DNA of 64,000 nucleotides from Sesamum alatum (Eukaryota > Streptophyta > Magnoliopsida > Lamiales > Pedaliaceae): contig JACGWO010000011.1 of the NCBI GenBank assembly GCA_034509735.1, forward strand, positions 27,698,979 through 27,762,978, given 5' to 3'. A program made the position numbers and the translations under genes. Shown in pieces: positions 25,571-49,325 of this stretch (position 1 is the stretch's first letter; the number at the start of each line of letters is the position of its first letter). A model generated the notes under the pieces. The model was not told the origin of the DNA. It saw only the letters and a program-made list of their open reading frames with translations, and ran no database searches.

Positions 25571-26328
25571 TTAATCTTCACCACTAGTTAAAAGTTAAAA
25601 AATAATTTTTAATTCTCAAAAAATATATTTATAATTTTATAAAAAACAAAGACTATTGATTTAATTAAATTTAATTAATTTCAAAGGATATCAATGTAAT
25701 TTACTCTTAAAATTATACAAAAGCTAATTGTATATGCATATGAGTAATTCATCAAACAAGAAAACATCAATGTTATAGCAACTCAATCCAACAACTGTCA
25801 TTGAATAAATTATAAATAAAATACATAGTTACTAATACATTATTTTTTTTAATTAAAAAAAAAAAAAACAAATTATTCCTCTTGTCAGCATTTTTGGTCA
25901 AACATAGCAAAGGGATTTCCTCAAAGTAAACCTAATAAAAATTGTAGCAAGTTGCATGCAGTGATAGTGTAGCCACATGGACAGATGGTTTTTCTCATAA
26001 TTAATTAATTAATTATGATCACCACCATATAATTAATTTTTTCTTCAATAAGTCAGCATGATCAATTGTTTAACATACACAAATTAATTAAACCATAATC
26101 ACACTATAGTAATAATCAGTTTGACTAAATATATCATGAGTAGGTTTGAATTAATATTGGCCAAAACTTATCATTAATCATAAGGTGGGGAAATTTTCAA
26201 TTTTTTGCTCAATAATAAGGTTGAGACTCAAACAATATATTTGTCCCGGGACAACTCAGTGATTTTAGGTTCAAATTTTTTTATTAAAGGTCTTGAGTTT
26301 GAATTCTGACGTGTGCTTGAGTAGGAAT

Positions 26329-26615
26329 CACTACAAAAAAATGTAGATTATTTCCTACACTATAAGTTACTATAGTTTAAAAATCATGAAAATCAATACT
26401 ATTTACCACGGCTAAACAAAACCAATACGAAAACTTAAGTTTTGACTACAGTTAATCAATATTATCTATGGTCAAAATATTTGTCATAAATTTTAGTTGT
26501 AACTTATATTTTGACTTCATTTGTAGAAATAACGGCTAATAATTATTGTACAGTCTTAATTATTTAGCATTCTTTACAATTATTTACTTTTAATCCTGAT
26601 AATTAACATATGCTG
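26329..26615. mobile_element. CACTA-like terminus, direct repeat copy 2
   Basis: It starts CACTACAAAAAAATG, the standard end of plant CACTA elements, and continues with sequence also seen at 25266-25570. No matching opposite terminus (..TTTGTAGTG) was found nearby, so the element is broken or solo. Confidence 0.55.
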
Positions 26616-26979
26616 AAGAAATAAAACAATATACCAATTTGAATAATTATATTGAGGGGGTGGGGGGAGGGGTAATTATTAGGTGGAAAAAGGGGTCTTT
26701 TTTAGGATTGAATTTTCAAATTTTCAACTATTGATTGATTGATGTTTAAACTCATATTTCAATCACTAATAATTGCTTTCCTTCTCCATTTGTCCAATCC
26801 AAGAACCACATTCTTTAGACCTAACCATAGAGTTCATATAATAGCACTATATATTTATTTATTTACCGTAAATTATTGATTAATGATCAATAATTCATGT
26901 TTGATTGATTTACTATATATATATGTATAGTAATCATATAATCATAACTAGATGAATTATTGAAATTTATTTTTTTAAG

Positions 26980-27815
26980 AATTAATTAAAATAACCTCCC
27001 TGGTACTATGAGAATATACAAATTTCACTCTCTTATTATGAAAATTACAAATTGCTCCTTCTGGCTAACAGGTGTTAGTCAATTTTAACAATATGTGCTT
27101 AAAAGATCATTTTGCCCTCATTTATGAAACTAAAAATAATTCAATAAACTTGAAAATAGAAGTGGACCGAATATCATCCAGTATTTTTTTTTTCAGAATA
27201 CAAACTTTATTTTCTAAAAATAATATAATTTCAACAAAATTTGCAAGCTTTGATGATTGTTAAGAATAAAAATCAATGTCATAATCTACACATACACAAT
27301 ATGTGATTAAAAAAATATTATACTAAAATTTACAAGTATACTCCTTTTTTAACTTTAAAAATAACAAATTACACCCAAGGGGTATTCGAGTCATAAAAAA
27401 TAGAGTTATTCAGGATGAAGGTATTATAGAAAGTTTAGACCAATTTTTTTATGACATCAACAAAATCTATTAAGTTAACTAACGGAAGGGACAATGTGTA
27501 AGGTGGATATATTTGAAAGAGATTTAATGCAATTTATCCCCTTGTGATATTGCAAATAAATAAATTACCTCCATATGAACGTGTTTTTCCAAATGAAGCA
27601 ATTTACCTCCCTGCCCAGAAAGGTAAACTGCTTCATTTTGAAAAACACAGGGGGTAAATTGCTTCATTTTAAAAAATACAAGGGGGTAAATTACTATTTA
27701 TTTTTTCATAGAGGGTAATTTGCACATTTGCAATATCATAGGGGGATTGCTTACATTTTTGAAAGGAAAGTTTATGTAATTTTCATAATAGTAGGGGAAG
27801 TTAGTGTAATTAATT
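26980..27815. mobile_element. Possible outer MITE interrupted by a family D MITE
   Basis: Left AATTAAAATAACCTCCCTGG with AATTTCACTCTCTTATTATG mirrors right CATAATAGTAGGGGAAGTTA followed by GTGTAATTAATT. The family D element at 27521-27757 lies inside it. The middle also has its own mirrored words, so the history may have more than two steps. Confidence 0.5.
27521..27757. mobile_element. MITE, family D copy 2, with 9-bp target duplication
   Basis: A 237-bp element with mirrored ends and inner blocks like GGGGTAAATTGCTTC. The flanks TTTGAAAGA (27512-27520) and TTTGAAAGG (27758-27766) differ at one base. It is related to 21927-22150. Confidence 0.75.
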
Positions 27816-28159
27816 TTTTTTGGAAAGATTATCGATTAATGATGTAATGATTAATCGTACTAAAATAAAATTAACATAAGATAATTAAGAATTAAGTAGT
27901 ATGTTGTATGGAACATCCTCAATCAATACCAAACAACGCCAACGGGAAGAGCCATCGAATGATAAAAACGCGTATTTTTTTCTTATTTTGTACGTTATAT
28001 GATGTATAGGTCCACACGGCGCGCCCTTTTTGTTAGGTCTGTTATCCTTTAGTTTCCATCTTTATGTGCCAAACTTTTCAAGATAGAATAATTTAATTCA
28101 ATTTTACTTTTTTTTTTTTTTATCAGATTCAATTAATCATATAAATATAATTATATTTA

Positions 28160-28588
28160 GGGTAAATTACAACTACCTCCCATAAGGTTTGACATAACTA
28201 TAAATACCCCGTCGTTGTTTGCAAAATTACAAATTCCGTCACGAGATTTGTAATCGTCTAACAAATAACTCATTTCCATTCATTTTTATAAGTGAACTGA
28301 CCAAAATGTCCTTATGCACTGAATTATTTTTTATTTAATTTTTAAATCTTTTTTGGACTATAGTGCGCAGGGAGAGCTTTCTTAAGTTTTTTTTACACAT
28401 AAGAGCAATAATGTAATTTGCCTCGATTGATTTTTCTACTATTTTAATAAAAAATTCAAGGGCAAAATGGTCAATTCAGGCATTTGGTTAAAAATTATAA
28501 ATCTCAGAGGGGTATTTGTAATTTTTAAAACAACGAGGGGGTATTTGTAATTATGCCAAACCTCAGGAAAGGTGGATGTAATTTACCC
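28160..28588. mobile_element. Mutator-like MITE, family A copy 2
   Basis: A 429-bp element that begins GGGTAAATTACAACTACCTC and ends GGTGGATGTAATTTACCC. Exact 9-bp TTATATTTA copies flank it at 28151-28159 and 28589-28597. Its inner sequence closely follows the copies at 23768 and 32271. Confidence 0.9.
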
Positions 28589-28899
28589 TTATATTTATCT
28601 TTATTTTTTATTATTCTCATTAAAGAATCAACAATCACATAACAACAAGTATAAATAATTTACTTTTAATTAGCTTCAACCAAATCCAAATTAAATAAAA
28701 ATTTTCCTATAAAAAAAGTGGGTAAATTATACTTGGGATTAATTATGACTATGATGCAGTACACTTGACGCGTATGCAAAAATAGAGACGACGATTTATA
28801 AGATTATATGTAAAAAATAATAGAGAAATACGATAACAATATGAAATATTTAAGAATTTTACATTTGGCGCACCAAATTGGTGTTAGTAATTAAATTTG

Positions 28900-29246
28900 A
28901 AAAAAATTACATTTTTAGTCCCATAGGATAGAGTGTTTAACAAAATTAGTCCTCTATTTTACGGGATTTTCAAAATAGTCCCAAAATTGAGAAAACTCGA
29001 CACATTTAGTCCTCAATGGTTCCAAATTGAGAAAACTCAACACATTTAATCATCTACTTTACGGGATAAGTGGGATTAAATGTGTCGAGATTTTTCAACT
29101 TTGGGATCATTTTGGAAATCCTGTAAAACAGTGGACTAAATATATCGAGTTTTTTCTAATTTTAGGACTATTTTGAAAATCTCATAAAATAGAAAATTAA
29201 AAATATTGAACTCTCTATCTTATGGGATTAAAAATATAATTTTACC
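28900..29246. mobile_element. Mutator-like MITE, 347 bp, with 9-bp target duplication
   Basis: Both ends carry the motif ATTTTTAGTCCCATAGGATAG (right end in reverse complement, diverged), the same motif type that ends the 19778-21040 element. Exact TTAAATTTG copies lie at 28891-28899 and 29247-29255. The interior is a mirrored set of ACACATTTAGTCC words. Confidence 0.85.
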
Positions 29247-29459
29247 TTAAATTTGTCAATTAAGAGGTAAAGAATATTGGTGTTGCAAGTAAACCATTAA
29301 AAATGTAAGGATATATATTTTAGGAATTCCTACACCAAATTAAGTCATTTTAGGTGGCTTACCCTTAATATAATAATATAGATAATAACTTTATCTTTTC
29401 ATTAATTTCCATAAATGCCCCCACCTAAACTAACTTTTCCTCATGTCCACAAATATTAA

Positions 29460-29464
<5 letters not shown>

Positions 29465-29508
<44 letters not shown>

Positions 29509-29531
29509 ACTACTACATTTATATATATATA
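29465..29531 (+). promoter_or_regulatory. Core promoter of the XTH gene: CT tract and TATA box
   Basis: A (CT)n run at about 29465-29503 is followed by TTATATATATATAG at about 29519-29532, 73 bp before the ATG at 29605. Pyrimidine patches and TATA boxes at this spacing are common in plant promoters. The transcription start cannot be fixed from sequence. Confidence 0.55.
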
Positions 29532-29604
29532 GTACATAAGATTGATGAGAAAACAAGAATAGTTGGTGCAAGAATTAAGGCAACAAGAATAATCATAATT
29601 AATT

Positions 29605-32600
29605 ATGTATAAGCTCAACAGAAGTTGTCTGCTAATCTTTCTTCATCTCCAAGTACTACTATGTGCCGCCGCCGCCGCCGCGGCCTTGAACAACATGATA
29701 TCCGCCACCCCTTTCAGCAAAGGCTTCAGCCCTCTCTTTGGTGAATCAAACATCTTCCCCTCCGCCGACGGCCGTTCTGTTCAGCTTCATCTCAATCAAT
29801 ACACAGGCATGTTCATCTAAAAAAACACACACCACACACACTGCCACAGCTGATTCTGATTATATATATGTATGTGTGTGTGTGTGTGTGTATAGTTACA
29901 TCCTTTTAAGCAGAAACTGTGTTTTTATTGATTAATTCTTGAAGGTTTAGTTTTTGAACCTTCTTGTTCATCTTTGATCGGTTTGAATAAGTTTCTTGGG
30001 GTGATGATGACTATGATCATGCATATATACATATATATATATATACAGACATAATCACACACACACACATGTGGGTGTGGGTGTGTGTGCACATCGATCC
30101 CTTTTAGCAGAAAACTTGTTTCTATTGATCCTTGAAGTTTTTCTCCCCCTTCATATCCATCTATAAAAATCAGTTTTAAGTTTCTTGGGGCGACTATGAT
30201 TATGAATTTATGATCATGCATATATACAGACACTAACCCACACCACATGTGTGTGTGTGTGTGTCAGTATAGTATACATCCTTTTCAGCAGAAACTGGTT
30301 TTTATTGATTTCTTGAAGCTTTTTGTGCCCGTCTTATCCATCTTTGATCAGTTTTTAAGTTTCTAATTGGGGTGATTATGACTATATATGATCATCATCA
30401 TTCATCAATACACACACACACACACACACAAAACACATGTGTGTGTGTGTGCATCCCTTTTATTAGCAGAAACTGATTTTTATTGATTCTTGAAGTATTT
30501 TTTCCCCTTCTTATCCATCTTTCATCAGTTTTTAAGTTTCTTTGGGGTGATTTATGATCATCCACACACACACTGTGTGTGTGTGTGTTGTGTGTGTACA
30601 CATCCCTTTTAGCAGAAACTGCTTTTTGTTGATTCTTGAAGGTTTTCTTGCCATTATTCTTGTATCAATTTTCATTGATCGAGTTTCTTTATATCTATAC
30701 AGGCTCAGGGTTCAAATCCTCAGACCTATACAACCACGGCTTCTTCAGTGCCAAAATCAAGCTACCTTCGGACTACACAGCCGGCATCGTCGTCGCCTTC
30801 TACGTACGTATATATACACACATATACATATATATCACCATAATCAAATTAATTCCAAGTCCCTTTTTCTCAAAATCAATTAATAATCATAATTCACATA
30901 TAATAAGCAATTTTAATTAATAATTTTATTTTTGGTGATGATTTCTAATTATGCAGACAACAAACGGAGACATGTTTCGGAAGACACATGATGAACTAGA
31001 TTTCGAGTTCTTGGGGAACATAAGAGGGAAGGCTTGGAGGTTTCAGACAAATATGTATGGGAATGGAAGCACAAGCAGAGGCAGAGAAGAGAGATATTAC
31101 CTCTGGTTTGACCCTTCCAAAGACTTTCATCGTTACAGCATATTATGGACCACCAACAATATTATGTAAGTAATTTTTTATTTTTTATTTTTCAAACTTC
31201 TGGTTTTATTTTTTCTATTAAGAATTTTGATTCGAGTCGAATTATTTAAATTATAAGTCTAATACACTTATTATGTGATTATAATATAATTTAATTAGGA
31301 GAGTGATAAGTAGAAACGTAGTTGCAATATGTAATTTGACAACCCTTTTTCATTTAATTCAAATAGTTTATTACAAATCAGTATTTTATTCCATATATAT
31401 AACACTTTTTGTGTGTGTATATATATATTAGTTGTATGTAAATAATTTTTAAATACATATATATATAATTAGTAATAAAGTAGATTTTATATATTTGGCG
31501 TGAGTACATAATTTTATAGTACTTTAGGAAAATGCTTTTTTCGTCGTCTTGTAACTGAGGAGGGATGGCACTTTTGGTCCTCACCAATTTTAATTTTCCA
31601 ATTTTGGATAATCATTTTTTTAAAACATAGCACGTTTTATGTTCAATTTCTACAAAAAAAAAAAATGCTAATTTAACTAAAAAATTAAGGTACACGTTTG
31701 GTACGTTACAACATCATTGTTTACCTCTCCAATATTATAGAACAAAAAATGTATTTTTCCCAATTAATTTAAAAAAAAAAATAGGTTGCTCAATTAATTC
31801 ACCTAGAAAATATATTGTGGGTTCTAGCCATGTATAGTTTTCAACATTCACATGTGTGGGAAAAAATAAAATAAAATAAAAGTAGAATAGCTATTTTGAA
31901 AAATATTGAGAATGAGTCACATGCAAAGGGAACAAGTTGATTGTAAAGTTGGATGAGCCATAAAAAAAAAGTCTTTTGGTTTAATGAATGTTTTGGTTGT
32001 GTATTTGTGTGAACAAGAACAAAATTGTTGTCCTTGTCAACTTTAGCATAATTAGGTGGTAAAGTCATATGATGGGTGCTTAATTTGTTATATATTAATT
32101 GGAGCTTACAAATAAATTAATTCAAGCTATTATTACATTGTTTAATTAATGCTTATGAACAATATATATGCTTAGACTTTAAGGAATTCATTTTCAAATT
32201 GTAATGATAATTTTTGTTCAAACTTTGACTATATGAAACTAAATTGGATTAGTGATGGGAATAATGATAGGATAATTAAATTACAGCTACTTTTCCTAAA
32301 GTTTGGTATAATTATAAATATCTTCTCGTTGTTTGAAAAATTACAAGTACCTCTTATGAGGTTTGTAACCGTCTAATAAATAATTCATTTCCATTCATTT
32401 TTATGGGTGAACTGACCAAAATGCCCATATGCACTAACTTATTTTTTATTTAATTATTAAAATTATTTTGGACTACAATGTGAAGAGAGAGGTTTCTTAA
32501 GTGTTTTACACATAGAGCAATAATGCAATTTTTCTCGGTTGATTTTTTTATAATTTTAATAAAAAAATTCAAGGGCAAAATGGTCAATTTCAGGCCTTTG

Positions 32601-33587
32601 ATTAAAAATTACAAACCTCAGGAGGGCCTTTGTAATTTTTAAAACAACGAAAGGTATTTATAAGGGATAATTAAATTTACACCCCCTAACCTATGGTCTG
32701 TTTACACAAACCACACATGTCTTTTGAATAATTACACATACACCCACTAGAAATGTAAGCATCATTTACACAAACCATCCCTATTTTTTTGAAAATTACA
32801 CTTACACCCCTCAAAAATATCGACAAAACTATATAAACTACCCATATTTTTTGACTATTAAAGGTGGTTTCTGTAATTATGCAAAAGGTAGGGGTGTTTT
32901 GTCTAAATACACTATAAGTTAGGGGGTGTAAATATAATTATCCCTATTATAATTATATCAAATTTCATTAAAGTATTTATAATTATGTCAAATTTCATGA
33001 AAAAACCGACCGTAATTTACCCATACTTATATGAATGATTATTTTCTTGATTTATTTGCAGATTCTACATCGATGATGTTCCAATTCGAGAGATAGTAAG
33101 AAACGATGCAATGGGAGGTGATTTCCCATCAAAACCGATGGCATTATATGCCACCATCTGGGATGCCTCGGATTGGGCTACTTCCGGCGGAAAATATAGG
33201 ACAAATTACAAATATGCCCCTTTCGTGGCGGAGTTCACTGACCTCGTTCTCCACGGCTGCCCCACAGACCCACTGGAAGAGGTGGTCGCCGCCGCGAGCT
33301 GTTCTGAAAGAGAAAATGAAGTTGCTCTTGCTGATTTTGCAAACATAAACCCTAAACAAAGACTGGCCATGAAAAAGTTTAGAGGAAAATACATTTATTA
33401 CTCCTACTGTTACGATAGGTTAAGGTATCCAGTGCCACCACCGGAATGTGTTATTGATCCGGTGGAGATGCAACAGTTTAAGAACACCGGACGGCTGAAA
33501 TTCGACGAGAAGCACCACCACCGGAGGTTCAAGAAAAGAAACCAAGTTTTAGGAGATAAGAGTTATGGAAATCAAGATGATGTGTGA
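29605..33587 (+). CDS. Xyloglucan endotransglucosylase/hydrolase, XTH30-like (group III)
   Basis: Exons 29605-29806, 30703-30803, 30957-31165 and 33062-33587 join to 345 residues, the usual size for group III XTHs. The first intron appears to use a GC donor (CAG|GCATGT); the others are GT..AG. The enzyme cuts and rejoins xyloglucan in the cell wall. A signal peptide with a run of alanines covers roughly residues 1-28. The GH16 catalytic motif HDELDFEFLGN places the nucleophile at E114 and the acid/base at E118. A likely N-glycosylation site is NGS at residue 137. The C-terminal XET_C region (YIYYSYCYDRLRYPVPPPEC, 281-300) and a basic tail follow. The phrase YGNGSTSRGREERY and the context around it are closest to XTH30 or XTH27/28 as I remember them, so the exact orthologue is not certain. 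A TATA box and CT tract lie upstream; MITEs sit in intron 3. Confidence 0.93.
29880..30640. repeat. Tandem repeat of about 150-200 bp in XTH intron 1
   Basis: The block CCTTTTAGCAGAAACTG followed by TTTTTATTGATTCTTGAAG recurs at about 29902, 30100, 30280, 30457 and 30606. Each unit also has CTTATCCATCTTTGATC, AGTTTCTTGGGGTGA and a CACACA..TGTGTG stretch. Unit length falls from about 198 to 149 bp, mostly through loss of the microsatellite part. The CA/TG parts are self-complementary and can form cruciforms or hairpins. Confidence 0.9.
32271..33021. mobile_element. Family A MITE in XTH intron 3, interrupted by another MITE
   Basis: The outer sequence (32271-32662 plus 32946-33021) matches the copies at 23768 and 28160: TTTGTAACCGTC, GTGAACTGACCAAAATGCCC, GGGCAAAATGGTCAATTT, AAACAACGAAAGG. 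The right end stops 40 bp before the acceptor at 33060-33061. The probable target duplication is decayed (ATAATGATA against ATACTTATA). Confidence 0.75.
32663..32945. mobile_element. MITE nested inside the family A MITE
   Basis: The ends are near-perfect mirrors: AGGGATAATTAAATTTACAC on the left and its inverse AGGGATAATTATATTTACAC on the right, then CCCCTAACCTATGG / CCCCTAACTTATAG. It splits the outer element just after GGTATTTATA. A second copy of GTATTTATA stands at 32973-32981, so the target also carries a short duplication. Confidence 0.8.
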
Positions 33588-33732
33588 TAATTATACAATT
33601 GTTCATGTATAGTATACAACATTCATTTTTTCTTTAGTTTTTAGGCAGTTTTTGTGGGGATTTGTAATAGGAGTTTAATTAATATTTTACTAGCTAGCTT
33701 AGTATTATTCTTTAGTTTGACTGTCTAGTTAG

Positions 33733-35160
33733 TTAAAAAGTGGAGTGCCATGATTTATACGGGGAATAAAATTTATGAAGTTTAAGGAATTTTGAAATAA
33801 TGGAAAATATAATTTTTTTTCTATTGTTCTTGTTCTCGATAGCTTCAATTATTCTTTCACCAAACTTCTTCCCCAATGGGTCTTCTGGGGTTTCCCTTGC
33901 CCCAGAGCCCATGTCAGTCATAATATTTGTTTCTTTCACTTCTAACACTCGCTCGTCTAGCTTTTCTCGTGATCTATTTAGAGTGTTCGCATAGCATTCT
34001 CTCGCCATTCGTTCATCTCTTACCGCTTCCCCCACGCCCTTGGAAGTGAGGAACTTAAGTTTCATGTGGAAGCTGGATGCTATGGCACGGAAGAGATTTA
34101 GGCTTGGTCTTCCCAAAATGATGTTGTAGGCGGATGGAGCCTTGACCACGAGAAACTTTACCATTTTCGTGGACCTCTTTGGGTAGGATCCAAGCGATAA
34201 TGGCAGCGTCACCTCCCCCAATGGTTCGATCATCTCTCCGCTGAAATCGGTGAGTGGGTGTTAACATTCCGCAATTGAGCATTGTCAATTCCTAGCTGGA
34301 CATATGCGTCGTCGAATATGATGTCCACTGAACTTCCACTATCCATCAATACTTTCTTAACCCAGAAGTTGGAAGGCGTGGCTGAAATGACCAAGGTGTC
34401 GTTCTTATGTTCCCTCCTTGAATCCATGACTTGCAAGCTAAATGAAGTTTCCTCCTATTTTTGCAAGCTAACATTATGGACTTGTATGGGAGTTTCCTAA
34501 TGGTTTCCCCTGGCTTCTTGAACTAGCACTTTCCTAGTATTGGGGGAATCTACCCCTGCCGAGCCTCCTGAAATGACGGCGATGACACCTGCTGTGGGGA
34601 GGTTGTCGCCATCCAGGGTTTGGGTGGAATTTGAACCTTGGGGTGGGTGGCTCGGCCCCTGGTCAAATCTTTGCCCTCTTGGACGTTGATTCACGTATTC
34701 TTTCAAATATCCACGTTGAATTAATTTTTCCATCTCATTCTTGAGGTGATAGCATTCCTCCGTCGTATGCCCCTATCCCGATGGAAACGACAGTACTTGT
34801 CCGATTTGAGCCTCTTGGGACTATCTTTCATTTTTTTCGGCCACTGATTGATCAACCATGTTGCTCCGCCATGGCCAATATCTCCCCTCTAGGGCATTCA
34901 AGGGGGTGTAGTACGTAAATTCAGTAGAGGGGAGGGGGAGGCTTCGCCCTGAGGTGCTTGTTCAGGGGGTGGTTTCTGGCCAGGGGGTGGTCCAGCCATT
35001 CCGTTCGGGGGAACATATTCATGGGGTGGTGATTGTTCACGGGGTGGGTGTTGCTCTGCTCCGTTTTCGTGAATCTTCAGGGCAGTGTCCATGCCCTGAA
35101 CATCATGCGCTCGTGGCCTGGTTTCATTCTCAATGTCGGGGCAATGAATTCTCACAGACG
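33733..35160 (-). pseudogene. Degraded Ty3/Gypsy retrotransposon fragment (gag end and protease)
   Basis: Read on the minus strand from 35155 down, pieces of a gag-protease polyprotein lie in several frames: a proline-rich N-terminal stretch (35155-34898), a gag C-terminal region with EMEKLIQRGYLKEYV (about 34733), and a retropepsin-like domain with the active-site triad DSG in VLMDSGSSVDIIF (34436-34230), followed by the typical FLVVKAPSAYNIILGRPSLN (34233-33733). Stops and frameshifts separate them. No reverse transcriptase, integrase or LTR was recognised. The fragment begins only about 145 bp after the XTH stop, and its orientation is opposite to that of XTH. Confidence 0.85.
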
Positions 35161-35199
35161 ACGCTAATGATGTGGAATGGTTTGAAGTGAAGGAATAAT

Positions 35200-36600
35200 C
35201 GGAAAACTCACCCTCGATACAATTACACCCTAAAATTAGTGAGAGAATTTTTTATATGTATGTGTTGCCAAATCAATGAATAATGAACTTGCTTTAAAAT
35301 AATATATCTGGTATTTATAGCGGTGTTGGTTATTTTATAGTGTGATAGGGTGTATATATTTATAATGTGACTTTCATAAAATTACTTTAATGTCCTTGAA
35401 AATAAATGATTATTACTATCATATACAACATTATGTAATATATTTATAAATCAATTTATTAGTTTTTTACATACTAGTATCTTATTAAAAATTTATAAAA
35501 AACAACCTTATTTTTTTAATAATATATGATTGCCTGAAGGAAAAATGACGGATTGAGGTTGCGCGGGGCGCTGAGAGGGGTTAAAATAAAGTGGAATTTG
35601 TTTTGAGTCCGGCCAAACCTACTTCAAATCTACCCTGTTGCATTCCCAAGTAATTTATTGAAAGCTATTCTTGATCCATCACATCCCAAAAAAATTAAAA
35701 TTATCTTATTCGAATCCGTATTATATCATGTCTATGTTTGTATCGGTGCATCACGGACATGATACGACATGGATACGGTGATACATAAAATTTCAAAAGA
35801 TTAGGACACGACTATATATAATATATATTTTATATATATATATATATTTTAAATTTATCATAATATGAAAAATATCAAGATAACTTATAAAAATAAGCAT
35901 GTCTTAGATCTCAATTTTTAACCAAAATACATGACTTTAAAGATATAAATAATTAGTTTATTTTACAAAGTACGCAATGAAATAATTTATAATCACCCAA
36001 ATTAGATATCATGACCATCTCTCAATCTCTTAGTAATTTCATCCCAAAACTTTTAGTTTGAGAGAAGTAAATTAATTTTTTTCTTTTTTATTTAGCCCAA
36101 AGCTTTTTCTTTTTTAAAAGACAGTCCAATTTTCTTTTTTAAATTATTAAAAAAAATTTAAACATGTCCAATACCGGTTTCCTCTTTTCTCTTTTTCATT
36201 TAATATTTTCGGACACCCCTATGTCTTGTCTGACACGTGTTCAAGGCGTGTTCGAGCCGTGTCTGTGTCTCTATTTAATACTGCATTGTATAATTTTTCG
36301 GAGCCTCCCTGCATCATAATTCATAGGTAACAAAAAAGTTTCAAAGAAATAAATTAACTGAGATATTTGATTGAAACAAAATCCTAAAATTTCATTTATA
36401 TAGACTTGTAGATGTAAATTGGGCTTATGATGGGCCATCAATTCTTCACTAGTGGGCTGGGCTGTCAAAAGTGAGTATTTCAGGCCCAAAGCTGTCTGGG
36501 CCACTCACAGTCCAAACAAACAATAGAGATATAGATTTCAGAAAGTTGATAATAATAATAACTTACTGAAATTAAATTCTCCAAATTTTCGGAGTTTCCA
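35200..36600. other. Intergenic DNA upstream of SEC23, with possible repeat ends
   Basis: No gene was recognised. Words like GGACATGATACGACATGG (about 35755-35775) and CGTGTTCGAGCCGTGTCTG (about 36247-36265) could be the mirrored ends of a decayed element, but I could not align them well. The last part should include the SEC23 promoter; no TATA box stands out. Confidence 0.4.
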
Positions 36601-36685
36601 AACTCACTGCACTGTGCTAAACACAACTTCCGATCACCACACCACCGCCGTCGACAACCCAACTCCGCCGTCGCATCGCCGTTAA

Positions 36686-48507
<11,822 letters not shown>

Positions 48508-49325
48508 AATTGTTCTTAAGAACTTTGAGAGGTTAGACATCAGTTATACATTAATGCTTCTAAACAATCTTTATCTTAATTCTGTCTGCTCTCAGTGAAC
48601 ATACTTCAAAGAGGCTTACAAGTGTTGTCATGATCCAAATAACGTACAAACTCATGAGTTTGTTATGAACTGCAATTTCGTCTAATTCTTGTTTTGTTTG
48701 CAATGACTGGCATATTTTAGAAGGAATTGCTTAACGAGTCGAGTGAGTTGACGCGACAGACTTACTCAGAGGACACACGCACGCTTGGAGTGGGAGGGAG
48801 CACATGGACTGGGTGATATCTGCTCTGTTTGAATGTGGGATCACACGGCAGTCGGCACCAGAGAAGTAAGACTAAAAGGCTTTTTCTCTTCAAGAAAATC
48901 TTGTATGGTGGTGTGTCTGATATGATGTAAAAAGAACGAATATTGGTATTTGTGTTATAAACATTCCATGCGTTTACTCAAGGAATAAGTATGCAATTAC
49001 CGTAGTCGAATGCTGATATACATACGAGCGAGCAATCTTGTTTCCTGTTGTATTGAACAGCAGCTGATTGATATATGCTGAATTTGGAGATTTGAGTTTG
49101 AGAGAAGGAAGATTGAAAATAGTACTACTAGGCTTCAGTTTTAATTTTCTTTGAATGGCATTTTATTCAGATTTAAAGATGTGATGTTTGAAATATTTTG
49201 GCTTTGTAGATGATGATTGTATTTGAGATTGTCATTGTTTAGAAAAGAATGGTTTGAAGTTACTTGGGAAGATGATGACATGTTGAGAGAGTCTTGAGTA
49301 ATGAATGACAATATTTATATATATA
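48508..49325 (+). other. 3' flank of SEC23
   Basis: It should include the SEC23 3' UTR; possible poly(A) signals are AT-rich words near 48557-48575 and 48950-48990. No coding sequence was recognised. Confidence 0.5.

Noticed and set aside
26235..26325. SINE-like promoter boxes (GGTTCAAAT, GAGTTTGAATTC)
   Set aside because: No A box at the right spacing, no poly(A) tail and no target duplication seen.
29880..30640. CRISPR array
   Set aside because: Units are long and degenerate, spacers are not unique, and the DNA is a plant intron.
29925..30883. Several open frames with VCVCVC/HTHTHT runs
   Set aside because: They are translations of the CA/TG microsatellite parts of the intron repeat.
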